Source: Evernia prunastri
Taxonomy: Eukaryota; Ascomycota; Lecanoromycetes; Lecanorales; Parmeliaceae
Length of the DNA stretch: 64,000 nucleotides
NCBI GenBank assembly: GCA_003184365.1
Contig: NKYR01000025.1
Span: forward strand, 1-64,000
Direction of reading: 5' to 3'
Made by a program: the position numbers and the translations under genes. The notes under the pieces are model-generated. The model saw nothing but the letters and a program-made list of their open reading frames with translations. It did no database searches and had not been told where the DNA came from. The stretch's first letter is position 1. Each line of letters starts with the position of its first letter. Shown here in pieces: positions 42,624 through 53,733 of the stretch.

Positions 42624-44111
42624 ATGTCATGGATGGACAGCTGGTCTCGACCTACAAAGGTACACATCCACTCTTGAAGGCGGATAAATCCTTAGCCAGC
42701 GTGAAGCCATACTAATCTCTCTACAGCATGCTGCTACGCCACCCCCACTTTATCTCACACCTGGAGGCGAGGCAATTCCTTACTGTCATACCTGTGGCCG
42801 AGTCATCAGTAAGCACACCGGCAAACCATTCGTGGCTCTCTGATCTCGCCCTCATTTCAACTTGTCTGTGCTTGACCCGAAGATATATATGTAATTCATT
42901 TCCTATCTAGCATGACGTCTTTGGCTCCGCGTTTCCTTATGCTTCATTATCAAAAGAGTCAGTATAAGCCATCGCAGATACCAAATTTCACGGGGTCGAT
43001 ATCATCTATCACGCTTCATGCGTATGAGACATGGTGAAAATGTCGTTAGGACTCTGATACGTGTCCCGTGTTTCTCAGCCAGTCTTTTCACATATGTGAA
43101 ACATGCTTACCTTTCTCTTCAAAAGGCACTCGAAAATCACAAACCACCAAAGCCGCCTCGACCCCCGTAAAATATTGCTCCGATCGTTGCCGCCACAATA
43201 AGCCCAGCCAAGCACCTGGCAGCACCGACCGTCGCATCCAAGACACATTCGTTGCGCTACTCAACGGCAATGACCCCCCTCCAGATGGTTCTCAAGACAC
43301 GCTCGCATCACCTGAACCGCCTCCACCGAAACCTGCAAAACCGACTTCGAAAAAGGTCAAAGGCGAAACGCGCATCATAGTATCCTGCGCTGAAGTCGAG
43401 GTACTTGTCTTCGGGGCACGACATGACCCTGAAAAGGCATTTGGGAGGAAGAAAAACAGAGCGCGGCGGGGTCTACTTGATCCTAAAGAATGGAAGAGTG
43501 TAGATATGGAAGACAGTGACAACGAACCTGAGAGTGAGTCTTCAGATCTATTCACAACCAGGCGCTCTTTGCATCCGTTTCGCACTAAATCCTCTTCCAC
43601 AGACACCCAAAACCACACCCCCGACGACGCGCAAGAGCCCTCCTCTTCGGACGACAGCGATTCCGACACCGGCCCCGCCGACATGATAAGCCTCCGAGTC
43701 CGCCCCCCACAGACGCAGTCCGAAGTGAACGGCAGCGTCGGCGGCGAGAAAGGCTGGGCGGAGAAGATTGACGAGACGCCGGAGATGCTGCAGAAGCGGC
43801 GCGAAGGGCAGAGGCGCGCGAACGAGAGGGAGCTGGTCCGATGTGCGGCCCGGCGGCTGTGTGCTTTTGGGGTTGTCGTTGTTGATGCTGATGCTTCGGT
43901 TGAAGGCGGGCACGCGAGAGAGAAGGGCGCGAAAGGGAAGGGTAAAGGCAAGGAGAGGGGGAAGGGTGGAGTAACTGGGGATGGTGATGTTGGAGGAGGA
44001 GGAGGAGGGGGAGGAACAGAGAGTAGGAAGAAGTGCGAGGCTGTCATGAGCGATAGAGTGGTGGAGGCGAGCTATGCGAAAGGAGAGTGGGGGATTCGGT
44101 GGCGGGAGTAA
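42624..44111 (+). CDS. Conserved fungal protein with split Cys motif
   Basis: Exons 42624-42659, 42727-42808 and 43126-44111; 367 residues. Exon 1 encodes only MSWMDSWSRPTK, exon 2 HAATPPPLYLTPGGEAIPYC through CGRVI, and exon 3 STRKSQTTKAASTPVKYCSD followed by RCRHNKPS. Joined, this gives CHTCG...YCSDRCRH: a C-x2-C...C-x3-C arrangement that could bind zinc. I know this opening from conserved fungal proteins but not its function. The second intron, 317 bp, is long for this genome (donor GTAAGC, acceptor CAAAAG). The middle has INVSCAEVEV-like strands and GRKKNRARRG; the C-terminal third is acidic, then Lys/Gly rich with a polyglycine run. No signal peptide. Probably nuclear, by composition. 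Confidence 0.72.
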
Positions 44112-44189
44112 TTCTTCAGATATACATATCTGCCCAGACAGATCCCCAGCGGACGTTCAAGAGGGCGAAAGCAACGCATCGCGGGAACA

Positions 44190-44691
44190 TGGCAACCCTT
44201 ACTACCCCCTACACTAGAAACCTCTCCCTATCCCCACCCCTGACACCAGCCCCACCCACACCACAGCCAAAGCCCATACCCCGAGGCCACAAAGCGCAGG
44301 AATCCACAAATCCTACAAAGTCCTCCGCGCCATTCCCGCACCCACAGCCAGTATGACAACCTCTCTGCTCCTTCTCCGACCACCTGAGCACCTTCAAGAC
44401 CGCCGGACTGGCTAATTGATCTGGCCTCAAGACGACGACATCATACACGGAATGCGCCAGTCCATGGAGTGGGAAGGAAGGTACATTCGCGGACCCGTCA
44501 CGGTGTGCAGCTGTTGTTGGTTGGGAGGGGAAGGGGCTACTGTGAGAAAGGGGGACGGAGAAAGCCGAGTGGCGACTGAAGATCTTGTCGCCGGGAGAGA
44601 CTTCGCTTCTGTGAATATTGGGCAGAAGCTTGTGCAAGAGGGTGAGATATCTGTGTGTGGGGTTGTTGAAACGGCGAGCTTCCTGGAATAG
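44190..44691 (+). pseudogene. Disrupted small gene of unknown function
   Basis: Three pieces on the plus strand look like one protein. An N-terminal Pro/Ser/Thr-rich start from the ATG at 44190 (MATLTTPYTRNLSLSPPLTP) ends at a TGA at 44354. From 44353 another frame reads MTTSLLLLRPPEHLQD, is stopped by TAA at 44413-44415, and continues at once in the same frame with LIWPQDDDIIHGMRQSMEWE, VTVCSCCWLGG, EDLVAGRDFASVNIGQKLVQ and VVETASFLE to the stop at 44691. The last part is well structured and gene-like. One frameshift plus one stop separate it from a full protein; a CAA-to-TAA change is one way to get the stop. It lies tail-to-tail with the PAQR gene. Family not recognised. Confidence 0.45.
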
Positions 44692-44858
44692 TTGCCGTTT
44701 GACAAGCAAGAGGGTCCAAGTCGTTCCAGTATTTATCGTTCGATACCTTTTGATGAAAGTGCCAGATGAGCCTGGTTGGCATCGACAAAAGTATGGCGAA
44801 CGAACATGAAATTGAGCGAAATACGGCATCGGCTTGGTTCACCCATTCTCGATTGTGG

Positions 44859-45928
44859 TCAATAACATCGCTTCACCCTGTGCGCATAGTCGAACGCCTT
44901 TGCGAACGCCGCAAATTGCATCGTCAAGCCCATAGCCATGAGCACATGGAATATCTGATGCGACTGGCCCCACGAGTCAAAGAGCCCCGGTCGCCACGCT
45001 TCCGGGATCCTAGTCTGCCTCGGGCGTTAGCGATCTACCTCGAATAAGGGCCTGACCATCTCCGATGAGCTTACCGTATAGATAGTGACAGCGCTCAAAT
45101 ACACCAGCACCGTAACCGCATACCGCGTCGCTCCGGCCTCGACATCCATCTGGCTGTACCCGTGCACGGCGCAGGCGTAGATAATGGGGTAGAAAGCGGA
45201 CGATGCCATGAATGAGAAGAGGAAGCCGCGTAGTGGGCGCCACGCCGGCTGGCGAACGCGGCGCACGAAGAGCACGAAGATGGCCGCAAAGATTTGGGCG
45301 GCGAGGTCCAGCTGGAAGGCATGGTTAACGATCGCTCCTGCAAAGATCCTTTGGCTTAAGTCAGGACAGGATCGCCACTCACGCAGATCCAAAACATCTT
45401 CGTGCTTCTCGCCGAGCACGGGAAGGTGTACCACATGCCCGGCGGGAAACAGCCCGCGGTGACGGTACTGATGCCGAGCAAGTCTAACCGATGGTAAACA
45501 TCATGGACAGCGTGAGAGTGGTTTGATAGAATATGATAGCCGGTCGAGAGGCCGAAACAAAGAGCGCCACCGAGGAAGAAGAGGCCGAAAACGATCCAGT
45601 CGTCAGCGTTTGCGTCTGGATAGTGGCGTTTAGCATACGGGTAGTAGAATATCGGGAGGCCTATCATCCACGAGGTAGCCAGCAGATGGCTATATATATT
45701 GCCCGTCTCGTTGTGGACGTAGAAGCAGCTTCGGAACGAATCAACGTATGAGTTGGAGGTTGGGCGGAAGCCGGTCTTGATGTACTCGTTGTCCTTGGAC
45801 CATTCTGGAAGATCGTCCCATATGAGTAGATCGCGATGGACTTTCGGCTTCTGGAGTGGTGAGATGAGCGCGGAAGATTGAGATGTCTGTCCAGCCTGTG
45901 TCTGTCGTTGCCGTAGGTCAGAGAGCAT
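44859..45928 (-). CDS. PAQR / adiponectin-receptor-like (Izh) membrane protein
   Basis: Exons on the minus strand: 45928-45383, 45311-45075, 45014-44859; introns of 71 and 60 bp; 312 residues. The seven-span PAQR layout is clear: FRSCFYVHNETGNIYSHLL (H72 at the start of the first span), LSTGYHILSNHSHAVHDVYH with S128 and H132, and WGQSHQIFHVLMAMG with H280 and H284. The Ser, Asp and three His of the family form a zinc site in a ceramidase-like core. Fungal Izh proteins act in sterol, lipid and zinc homeostasis and osmotin-type signalling. For intron 2 the acceptor at 45015 (CAG) gives YTTRIPEAWRPG; the downstream TAG acceptor would break the frame. Complete and probably functional. Confidence 0.9.
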
Positions 45929-47577
45929 GAGGAGTGCTGTTCCCCAGGAAAAGATGGTCAGATCTGGGGGTCTCAGATGGTAAAAGGCGTGTCACACAGG
46001 GAAGCTGTTGCAGAAAGCGACGACCTTTTACGAACTCATGTGTAAGCTGATGGTGATACTCAACAGCTCTAAGTAGTCCACCTTCTATCTAGACAAGACT
46101 ATGTAGATAGGAAGTACCATCCATGTCGTGAACGGAGATGTCAAGACCGGGTTTCAAAGATAGGAAATATACGTATTGCGGGCTAGATGCAGCTGAGCTA
46201 ATTACCGAGGCGTGTCAGGTTCGGAGCTCGCTTCGTATTATAGTGTTCCATCCACCATAGGTCAAGGACTGAAGAGGAGGCGCAGTCAGAGACCTTCGCG
46301 CCCATAGCATCCGCCTGGGACCTCATCACTAATCTGAGTTTGTGGGCCCAGGGTAAATATGGGAGTGTGTACCTTGTAGCGCACCTGTACGTGCTGGAAA
46401 AGATGTTTGAGGGGTTGAGAAATCTGCCTTACAGTGTGTATGTGAGCGTGAAATGATCAGATTTCCTGCGTTAGGATTGACTATGTCCTGGCGATGTACT
46501 TTATGTCAATCGCAAATGTCACCAAGTTATGCTATCAAGATGATGGGCATTGCCTATCCAAATCCAAGTCGCTGTTGAGGACTTTCGACATGTCTGCGGG
46601 GAGTAATTCATCATTTCCTATCAATTAAGAGGCTGATTTTTATATTCTGTTCCAGTGAGTCTTCATAGCGGTGATAGAGTACCAGCAATCGCCCCGTCTC
46701 ACCACATCTACGCCCATCCTGTCCACCCTTCTGAGGCCTTCTCCATCCGGCCTCTCCGCCCTATGCTACCGATTCCCACACACCCAATTCCCTCGAGCAT
46801 ACAAAGCCGAGCCATCGCATCCGGAAACAGGTCGTACCCCGCAGCCCTACGTCAATTATGCACGCTGACGCGCCATGACGACGTTAGTGCCCCAGTACAA
46901 TCGTCCCTTTTGTCCTCCCTTCCCCACGCTTATTCGTCCTGCTCTACATACTCACCGGATAAAGTCTGGGTGAAAACGCATTGCAGAAACATTGCGGTGC
47001 GGGCTTTTCATCGAGATGACAAATGAACGAAGATGCTTGAAGTAAGGAATGTCAATCGCCGCTTGATGTAGAACCATCAGGAGATCTCAGTGCCGTGCAA
47101 CATAGCGCAGGGCAGAGCATGATAGAGTAATAGAGAGAGAGAGAGAACAAGGCTGCTGTGGACGTGAGATCGGCTTGAGACTTCATAAGCCGGGTTATGA
47201 ATGCGGTTGCGCTTCCGTCATCGAACAACGAAGGAACACGAGGGGAAGAAGACGTGTGCTTGCGCACACGGAGGGGGTGAACAGACGCAAAAAAACCGTA
47301 CAGTCGTTCGCTTCGTGACGTCAATGCCAAAGCGCCAATCCTGTTCGGAGTCTTCGGTCTTGTTCGGGGATTGCATCATCGCGTGCGCGTATAGAAAGCT
47401 CTACTCACTGTAACCCATTGCCCATTGGAAAGGATAATGATCCTTCCTTCCCGCTCCCTCCACAAAATACCTCAAACACCACCACTACGACTTCCCCATC
47501 CCTTCATGAGAGAACCACCACCATTGCACACAAACCCCCCTATTACAAAGGGAAACCCCAAAAAGGATAACCCCAAA
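45929..47577. other. Long intergenic stretch, no gene
   Basis: About 1.6 kb between divergent PAQR and methyltransferase genes. A short GA microsatellite lies near 47129-47145. No supported coding frame. Confidence 0.5.
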
Positions 47578-48423
47578 ATGTCCACCCCCACCACCGAGAA
47601 CTGGACCGCCACAGCCCCCGCCTACACCGACGTCGAGCGCCTCACCACTCCCCCCTGCCAGACCCTAATCCACCGCGTCGCCGCCCTCTCCCCCCTCTCC
47701 CGATCCACCAGCAATGTCTTCGACAACGGCTGCGGCACCGGCGTCCTCAGCACCCTCCTCCTCGCCGCCCACCCCACCCTCCGACTCCTCGCCACCGACG
47801 TATCCCCCGGCATGATCGCAACCCTACAGCGGCGTCTATCCGCCTCCACGCACCCCTCGATCACGACACGGGTGCTGGACGCGCGGGACCTGGCCGGGAT
47901 CGCCGACGGCAGCTTCACGCACGTCTTCTCCAGCTTCATGGTGTGCCTGGCACCGGAGCCGGAGCGCGTGGTGCGGGAGATGCACCGCGTGACTTCCGGT
48001 AACGGGGCCGGCGTGCTCGGGCTCGCGGTGTGGGGGGACCCGCGCTTCGGCGCCTTCACGTCTGCGTGGGAGGCGGCGTGCCGGGAGCAGGTGGCCGACT
48101 ACTCGGCGCCGGCGATCATGCCGGCGGCGTGGACGCTCCGTGGGGAAGTGGACCGTGGGCTGGAGCGGGTCGGGTTCAAGGACGTGTGCGTGTGGGAGGA
48201 GGAGTGCGTGTGGGGGTGGGAGAGCGTGGAGGCGGCGGCGGGGTATTTCTTCGACGGGGCGAATCCGGGGAACGAGGACATGATCGCGTCGTTCCGGGCG
48301 CGTGGGGGGGATGTGGAGAAGGCGCGGCCGGTGTTTGTGAGGGTGTTGAGGGAGGAGAGGGGAAGGGGGGATGGGTCGGTTGAGCTGCGGGTTCCGGCGA
48401 CGCTGGCGACGGCGAGGAAGTAG
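47578..48423 (+). CDS. SAM-dependent methyltransferase, class I
   Basis: 281 residues from the ATG at 47578. An upstream in-frame ATG at 47425 would add a Pro-rich 51-residue leader without conservation, so I prefer the internal start, whose AAAATG context is good. Motif I is VFDNGCGTGVLSTLL (47-61), the SAM-binding glycine loop. LLATDVSPGMIATL follows with the acidic residue binding the ribose, then ARDLAGIADGSFTHVFSSF (motifs II/III) and a MHRVTSGNGAGVLGLAVWG block. This is the UbiE/COQ5-like small-molecule methyltransferase fold. Fungal relatives act on diverse metabolites; the substrate is not predictable and no biosynthetic cluster surrounds it. Very GC-rich. Confidence 0.85.
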   Translation: MSTPTTENWTATAPAYTDVERLTTPPCQTLIHRVAALSPLSRSTSNVFDNGCGTGVLSTLLLAAHPTLRLLATDVSPGMIATLQRRLSASTHPSITTRVLDARDLAGIADGSFTHVFSSFMVCLAPEPERVVREMHRVTSGNGAGVLGLAVWGDPRFGAFTSAWEAACREQVADYSAPAIMPAAWTLRGEVDRGLERVGFKDVCVWEEECVWGWESVEAAAGYFFDGANPGNEDMIASFRARGGDVEKARPVFVRVLREERGRGDGSVELRVPATLATARK

Positions 48424-48448
48424 TATGGTGGGTGCTTTGGGTTGGGGG

Positions 48449-48452
48449 NNNN
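48449..48452. other. Assembly gap (NNNN) inside a G tract
   Basis: Four N between a run of five G on the left and at least eight G on the right, 26 bp downstream of the methyltransferase stop. A homopolymer gap; its true length is unknown. Confidence 0.95.
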
Positions 48453-49154
48453 GGGGGGGGTTGTATACTGAAGAGAGAGAGGAAGGGGGTGGTGGGGTGA
48501 GCGGTAGGAAGATCGGGTAGCGGAAAGTAGGGAATACCTGGTTGGTGGTGTTTCTTCTTGACTGCTGATAATCGAGCCAGGTTGTGAAGACAAAGGAGTG
48601 CGGCAAAGCTACCCGCCTTTATTAAATGATCGCTATCCTTGAAACGGAAAGTTAACACTTGATGTATATGCCTTAACATCACCTAGGGTCAGAATGACCA
48701 TAGGAACAAATCTGCATGCTTTGGTGAAGCGAATCCGTAGTCTGCAGCGTTTTCACCGTTCCTGTGCCTCGAGGTAGTGGATTAAGAACCCGAGAAAGCC
48801 CGTTCAGAGGCATCATGACGCTTCTTCGAAGAGGTGTGCTATCTTGCCCGGTGGTTCTGGAGCGAATGCAAAACAGAATTAGTGGACGGCAATGTATGGC
48901 GCACATATATGGTTTAAGCTGTACATTGTCTCCGATTGCGGTGAAGCCTGCAATTCCTTCTTGTTGAATGGACCCCCATGTAAAAATCCGCATTCATCGT
49001 CGCTTTTTTGGTCGCTCGTATAACTCGATGTCCAGCATGAATGTAAGTGACCCTCCATAATGCCCATCAGCGATCCCGCCTGAACCTCGCCTCCCGGAAT
49101 TAGTATAATTTTAAGAGCACATCAGAGCGCCTCAAATCTAACAGTGCTTCGGCC
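48453..49154. other. Convergent spacer, no gene
   Basis: Lies between the 3' ends of the methyltransferase and rhodopsin-domain genes. Nothing further recognised. Confidence 0.5.
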
Positions 49155-50464
49155 TTAGTAGTCAGACAAAGAAAATGGTGGCGCGTTTGGCGTGATACCG
49201 GGACTAAGGTCCCGCAAGCGCGCCTCGTTGTCGCCGCATTTTGGACTGTTGCTAGCTTTGCGATGGCGAAAACACCGGAGGAGGGGAGGTGACGATTTGA
49301 AGAGAGGCTTGAGTGTTGGGGTAGAGGCCGCTATGATGCCAACATTTATTTCGAGACTATAGGATGATTAGCTGCGGATGGTGGAAGCACGTGAAAATGG
49401 CGAAGCCAAGGGGAATTGCAAGATGAGTGGCAACCGGTGTACTTACGTAGCCCATAGGACGGATCCGACATGATTTTCTGTTCCATGCTGTCAGACTGTC
49501 TGAAAGACCACTTGTTCGGTTCGTTGCCGTCTTGTGTGCTCACCTTTGCTATCTGAAGCATTTTCATCGCTGAAACCAATCGTCCTGAATATAGAGCAGA
49601 TGCCAGTACTGTTGTTTTATACTATGGTCAGATGCGTAAAATGCTTTACGTGCAATGAAGATCTTACAAATAGCCCATTCCCATTAAAAGGCAGATCCCG
49701 ACCTTGACTCTGGCTTCCATCTGCACATTCCACAAGAAAACCATCGGAAGGGTTGCAAGAGTCCAATCGCAGAGCGTTGAGACCGCTGGCAAAGTGTCAG
49801 CGATCGACATGATTCAGAACGAGGTTGTACGAGGACTGACCCCCACCAAAGTAGTTGAATCGTAGGACCAAATCTTGCGACCAGCATTTTCCCGGAACAA
49901 GCGGGTCCCACAGCGCCTGGACTGGCTGACATTGTGCAACGAAAGAGATAAAAGGAGGGATGACCGAAATCGAGATGAATACCATGATGGCATAGAGCCC
50001 CAGCTTCCATTTTCTTACCGATTGGAAAACGCGTAGAAGGGAGAGACAGATGGATAGCCTGGTAAAAAGCGCAGAAAAGAAGCCGAGTGATGTTGCAATC
50101 GTACAATATTTCAATGTTTTAGCCAACGCTGCGATTGACTGATCGTCTTTAGAGAGCTGAGAGGAGTATTGCTGGCCATAGAAAACGGCAAGAGTGGTCA
50201 TCGGGTAAATGACCACAGCGATTATCTATGATAGGTCAACGGATGGATTCCCTGTTGATAGAGAGGCTTGCCTACGAGACCAACCACGACAAAGAGATCA
50301 TCTGGACCAACGTTTCTAAGGATGGCAGATCTTACATAGACCCGTGCTATAACGAGAAGAGTCGCGACCACAATGCCTACTGACTGGGTTGCAATAAATG
50401 CCGAATTTTCAGCGGAACGTGGAATGATCCAAAACGAGGGTGAGCCTATGCTGGGAGCTGCCAT
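49155..50464 (-). CDS. Rhodopsin-domain fungal membrane protein
   Basis: Exons on the minus strand: 50464-50276, 50225-49841, 49785-49668, 49608-49544, 49477-49447, 49356-49155. Introns are 50, 55, 59, 66 and 90 bp; 329 residues. The model was fixed by matching family blocks: ENSAFIATQSVGIVVATLLV and VGPDDLFVVVGL (spans 1-2), IIAVVIYPMTTLAVFYG, SLGFFSALFTRLSICLSLLR, FVAQCQPVQALWDPLVPGKC (conserved Cys pair), LCDWTLATLPMVFLWNVQ, KVGICLLMGMGY and LEINVGIIAASTPTLKPLF at the end of span 7. This seven-span family (fungal rhodopsin domain, Pth11-like relatives) sits in the plasma membrane, and some members sense surfaces or hosts. It is shorter than Pth11 and lacks a CFEM domain. The ligand is unknown. 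Confidence 0.85.
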
Positions 50465-53400
50465 AATGTGGTGAAATACCCGACCACGAATTTTGGGCGC
50501 TCTATGTCTCTGGGGGGGAGAACGTCGTTGTACCAAAGAGCGAATCGAGAGATGTAGTTGACAAGCCTCATTCAACAGCGGATTTAAGAGACGTTGACGG
50601 CATCCTATGAATTTAGCAAAACCGCGAGACCAGTGGAACTGAAGTTACACGTATGTGGGTGAAGGCTTTGAAAGAGCAGCTGAAGTTCAGCAGCTGAACG
50701 GAGAAGGGATATAAGGTCTACGGATACAACGCTGTGACCGCATGAAGGGAAGCGACTGCGGATATGATGACTGTGCGAAGAGTGGAGATTGCTGACCGCC
50801 TCGCCCCTTAATGCAGAAAAAAAAAGAAGAAAAAATAGAGAAACTCTCGATTACTAATAATCTCGGTGACCCATAAATCCATGAGTACATAATGGGACAT
50901 AGTTTCCTAGTTGAGCTAGCGATAGTGTAAGCTGCGGAGTCGTGAGATGGACCGCTTAGGTGATATGCTTGTGATTGGGCCTCAATGAAGAGCTTCGCGA
51001 AGGATGCCGCCAAAAATCCTCATGTACCTCATAAGGGAATCTCGATCGGCAATTGGAAGACGTGAGAAAAGCCGTGTCCCCAGCCTCAGGAGCAGCCTTG
51101 TAATACTGACCGTGGCTATGTAACTCCTGTGAAGTGTGGTGCACCGTTACCCGTATGCAACCCGAAGACCTGACACGTATCTTCGCTTTCAGGACTTCTT
51201 GTTTGGCGATGAACGACAACAAATGTTGGATGTCTTGATGATTGAAAATCATTTGACAGAATGAAAAAGAAAAGAAGAAAGGGGGAGACGTTGAGACCAT
51301 TGACTCTTGATTGACAAAATTCAGGGTACGCGTATCGGGCCTCGGTAGGTAAAATGGGGCCGTCTTACATCCAAAGGCTGTGTGGTGAGTCAACACAACC
51401 CTCAAAGCCTCGTCTTTGGCACAACATACACACGAAGGTTTCGGCAACGTCCGAACCGAGGTCGTTTGAGGGCTATGGGAAACTTTTCTTGGTTGCTCCC
51501 ATGCTGTCACCATTGACCAACGGAAAAACCAAAAGGGTGGAAAATCTGCCTAATCTCACCTGCAGCAACAGGCGACAAGCCTGGATCTTCTTCGTAAAAG
51601 CTCCACCCCGGTACCGGCATCACTCGTGCCTTATACTCCGTCCTGTCGAACCACAACCTCTGACACGTGCTGCTTTCAAAGAGGAGACAGAGGGCAGTAG
51701 ACCAAAGTCTGCTCGTCCGGCCTTCCCTACAGGCGCGCATGTGTGTGTTTCATGTAGAAGGACCAGACCGAGGTGCCTCGTCTCCACGCTTCGACGCGCA
51801 GTCTCGGCGAGAGCCCTGGCGTTTCTTGCGCACACCACCACACGACCGCTGTAGGGGGAGCATAGGTCGCGTGTAAACCGCAAATGCATGAACGGAATGG
51901 TAGTATGACGAATTGTGGGTATGTACCACGACCTAAAAATCTAGGGCTGGATTTCATGTGTATCATAAAGATGTTTTCGGTAAATCTTAATTACCGAGGA
52001 GAAAGCCATGCTGGAGATGTAACGTCGGCGATAATTCGAGTCGTGCATGGCAGCCTCTAGACCCTAGAGACCTGATGGGGCCACAGTGTCGACACTGCAA
52101 GCGAATCCTTCGTCTGAAGTACGATGCTGGATGGACTACGACGAGGGAGTAAGGTCACATATGTGGACATATATAAAGATGGCAGGGCGACAATCTAGGT
52201 CATTCTGACGCGGACTTGTCAGAGGTCAAAGACTGGGTTGGTCTTGCGAGTAGGTTCACGCCTCGCATGGCCCATTCTCTTCCAAGGGTCTACAACGAAG
52301 TATATACAGCTCTGACCTCTGTCTGCTGCAGCTCGCTTCTCGCTGAATGTGGAAACCCTTTACCAGACACGGGGTGACTGGTCAAGTCTCGTTTGTTATG
52401 TAACTCATGAAAGTACGACTTCCACAGACATCGCAAGAGAACCAGACTTGTGGACCCATCACCTCCTTAATGAGCGCATGGGGATCGAGGCATTGCAGTA
52501 GCCATCTTCGTGCTTTTCCTCGTAGCCTGATTATAATACCAGCCTTGATTTTGCTTGCAGCAGGTCACCTAGGGCGTTGTGCGCAATACTTTGCGGAACT
52601 CCGCCTACGACTGAAACCCTAACCAAGTGAGCGCCCGAGCGACTCTGGCCTCAGTTTCCGGCTGCTTTCGTCACTCGATGGCCCACATCTTGTGGAGGAT
52701 CATCTCACTGAAGCACCATCGCCAGATACGAGCGATCTATCTCGCGTCAGTTGGGCCAACTTCTTTGCCGACTTCGAGATCGCAGTCAACCTGTCACCGG
52801 CGTAAGTGAGCCAAATTTTGATACATGGTGGTCAATCTCGGGTTTCCAACGGTGATCACGTATTTCGTAGCCACCAAATCATCTCTTGCATTGCCGTGGG
52901 AGAGCGGGACAGTTGACGCGATTGCACGCGTCTTGTTCCAAATCTTCGTCGGGACGGGTTTCTTTAGCACAGAGAGAGGCGTCCTCCCAGGATACTCGCT
53001 GGAAGGCGAGTTGAACTAAACGGGGAGCGAAGTACAGTCCCTGACAAACCCGCGCCGATGGGTACCGGTTAGATGAATCAAATTACTTCTTCGTTTTCTT
53101 CGCCCGTTGGACGGTGCAGAGATTGCTGGGTAAGGGGGTAAAAGGTTTTATGGCCATCTTTGACTAGACATCTGCGAAATATAAACAGGCTACAGCTGAG
53201 GAAAAGGCCAACGAAGATTACTGTTGCCCACACAAGCCGCAAGGCTGCTTGAATGAAACATCATTGGGCGAGTATGTGAACGATTCGCGGACTTTGGTTT
53301 CCTCTTTGGAATACTCTTTATCTCGTCAAGCTTCTGTTAAGATCATGTCAGAATACAGGATAGATAATACCATCAATTATGTGACTACAGTAGTTACATA

Positions 53401-53733
53401 TATGGATTGAAAGGTGCCGAAAACATTGGAACGTCTCGACCCAGCCACTTGAGTTATGAAAAGCGGAGATATCCCTGTGAGATGCTCGTATAATTTCGAA
53501 TCGATATCATCTATCTGACAGTAGTACGTGTATAGCTGATGGTTGTAGGCATAAAGGATGAAAAGAAGCAACACAATGAACGACTAAGTTTGAACGAGGG
53601 GAAGAGGAGCCTTGACGCCAAGAAACCTATGTGTTCGCTACACCTTCCTTTCTGGGTCTACGCGTAAATCGAGCCGCGGTACTCTATTGCTGGTGAGTAT
53701 TTGATGAGAGATGTCTTCCAATAGGAAAGAAAG
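50465..53733. other. Longest gene-poor stretch; a possible gene fragment
   Basis: About 3.3 kb. Only 52650-53020 looks weakly coding: a plus-strand frame with RLLSSLDGPHLVEDHL and VSWANFFADFEIAVNLSPA ends at a stop near 52803, and a second frame (52825-53019) holds FPTVITYFVATKSSLALPWE. They could be pieces of one broken gene. No domain is recognised. Nothing supported elsewhere. Confidence 0.4.

Noticed and set aside
43292..44047. 251-codon minus-strand frame rich in Pro and Ser
   Set aside because: Mirror image of the low-complexity exon of the plus-strand gene.
44209..44829. 206-codon minus-strand frame
   Set aside because: It lies opposite the gene-like plus-strand pieces and the 3' part of PAQR; no domain.
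47425..47577. Upstream ATG adding 51 residues to the methyltransferase
   Set aside because: The added part is Pro-rich and low complexity; the fold starts after the internal ATG, which has a better context.
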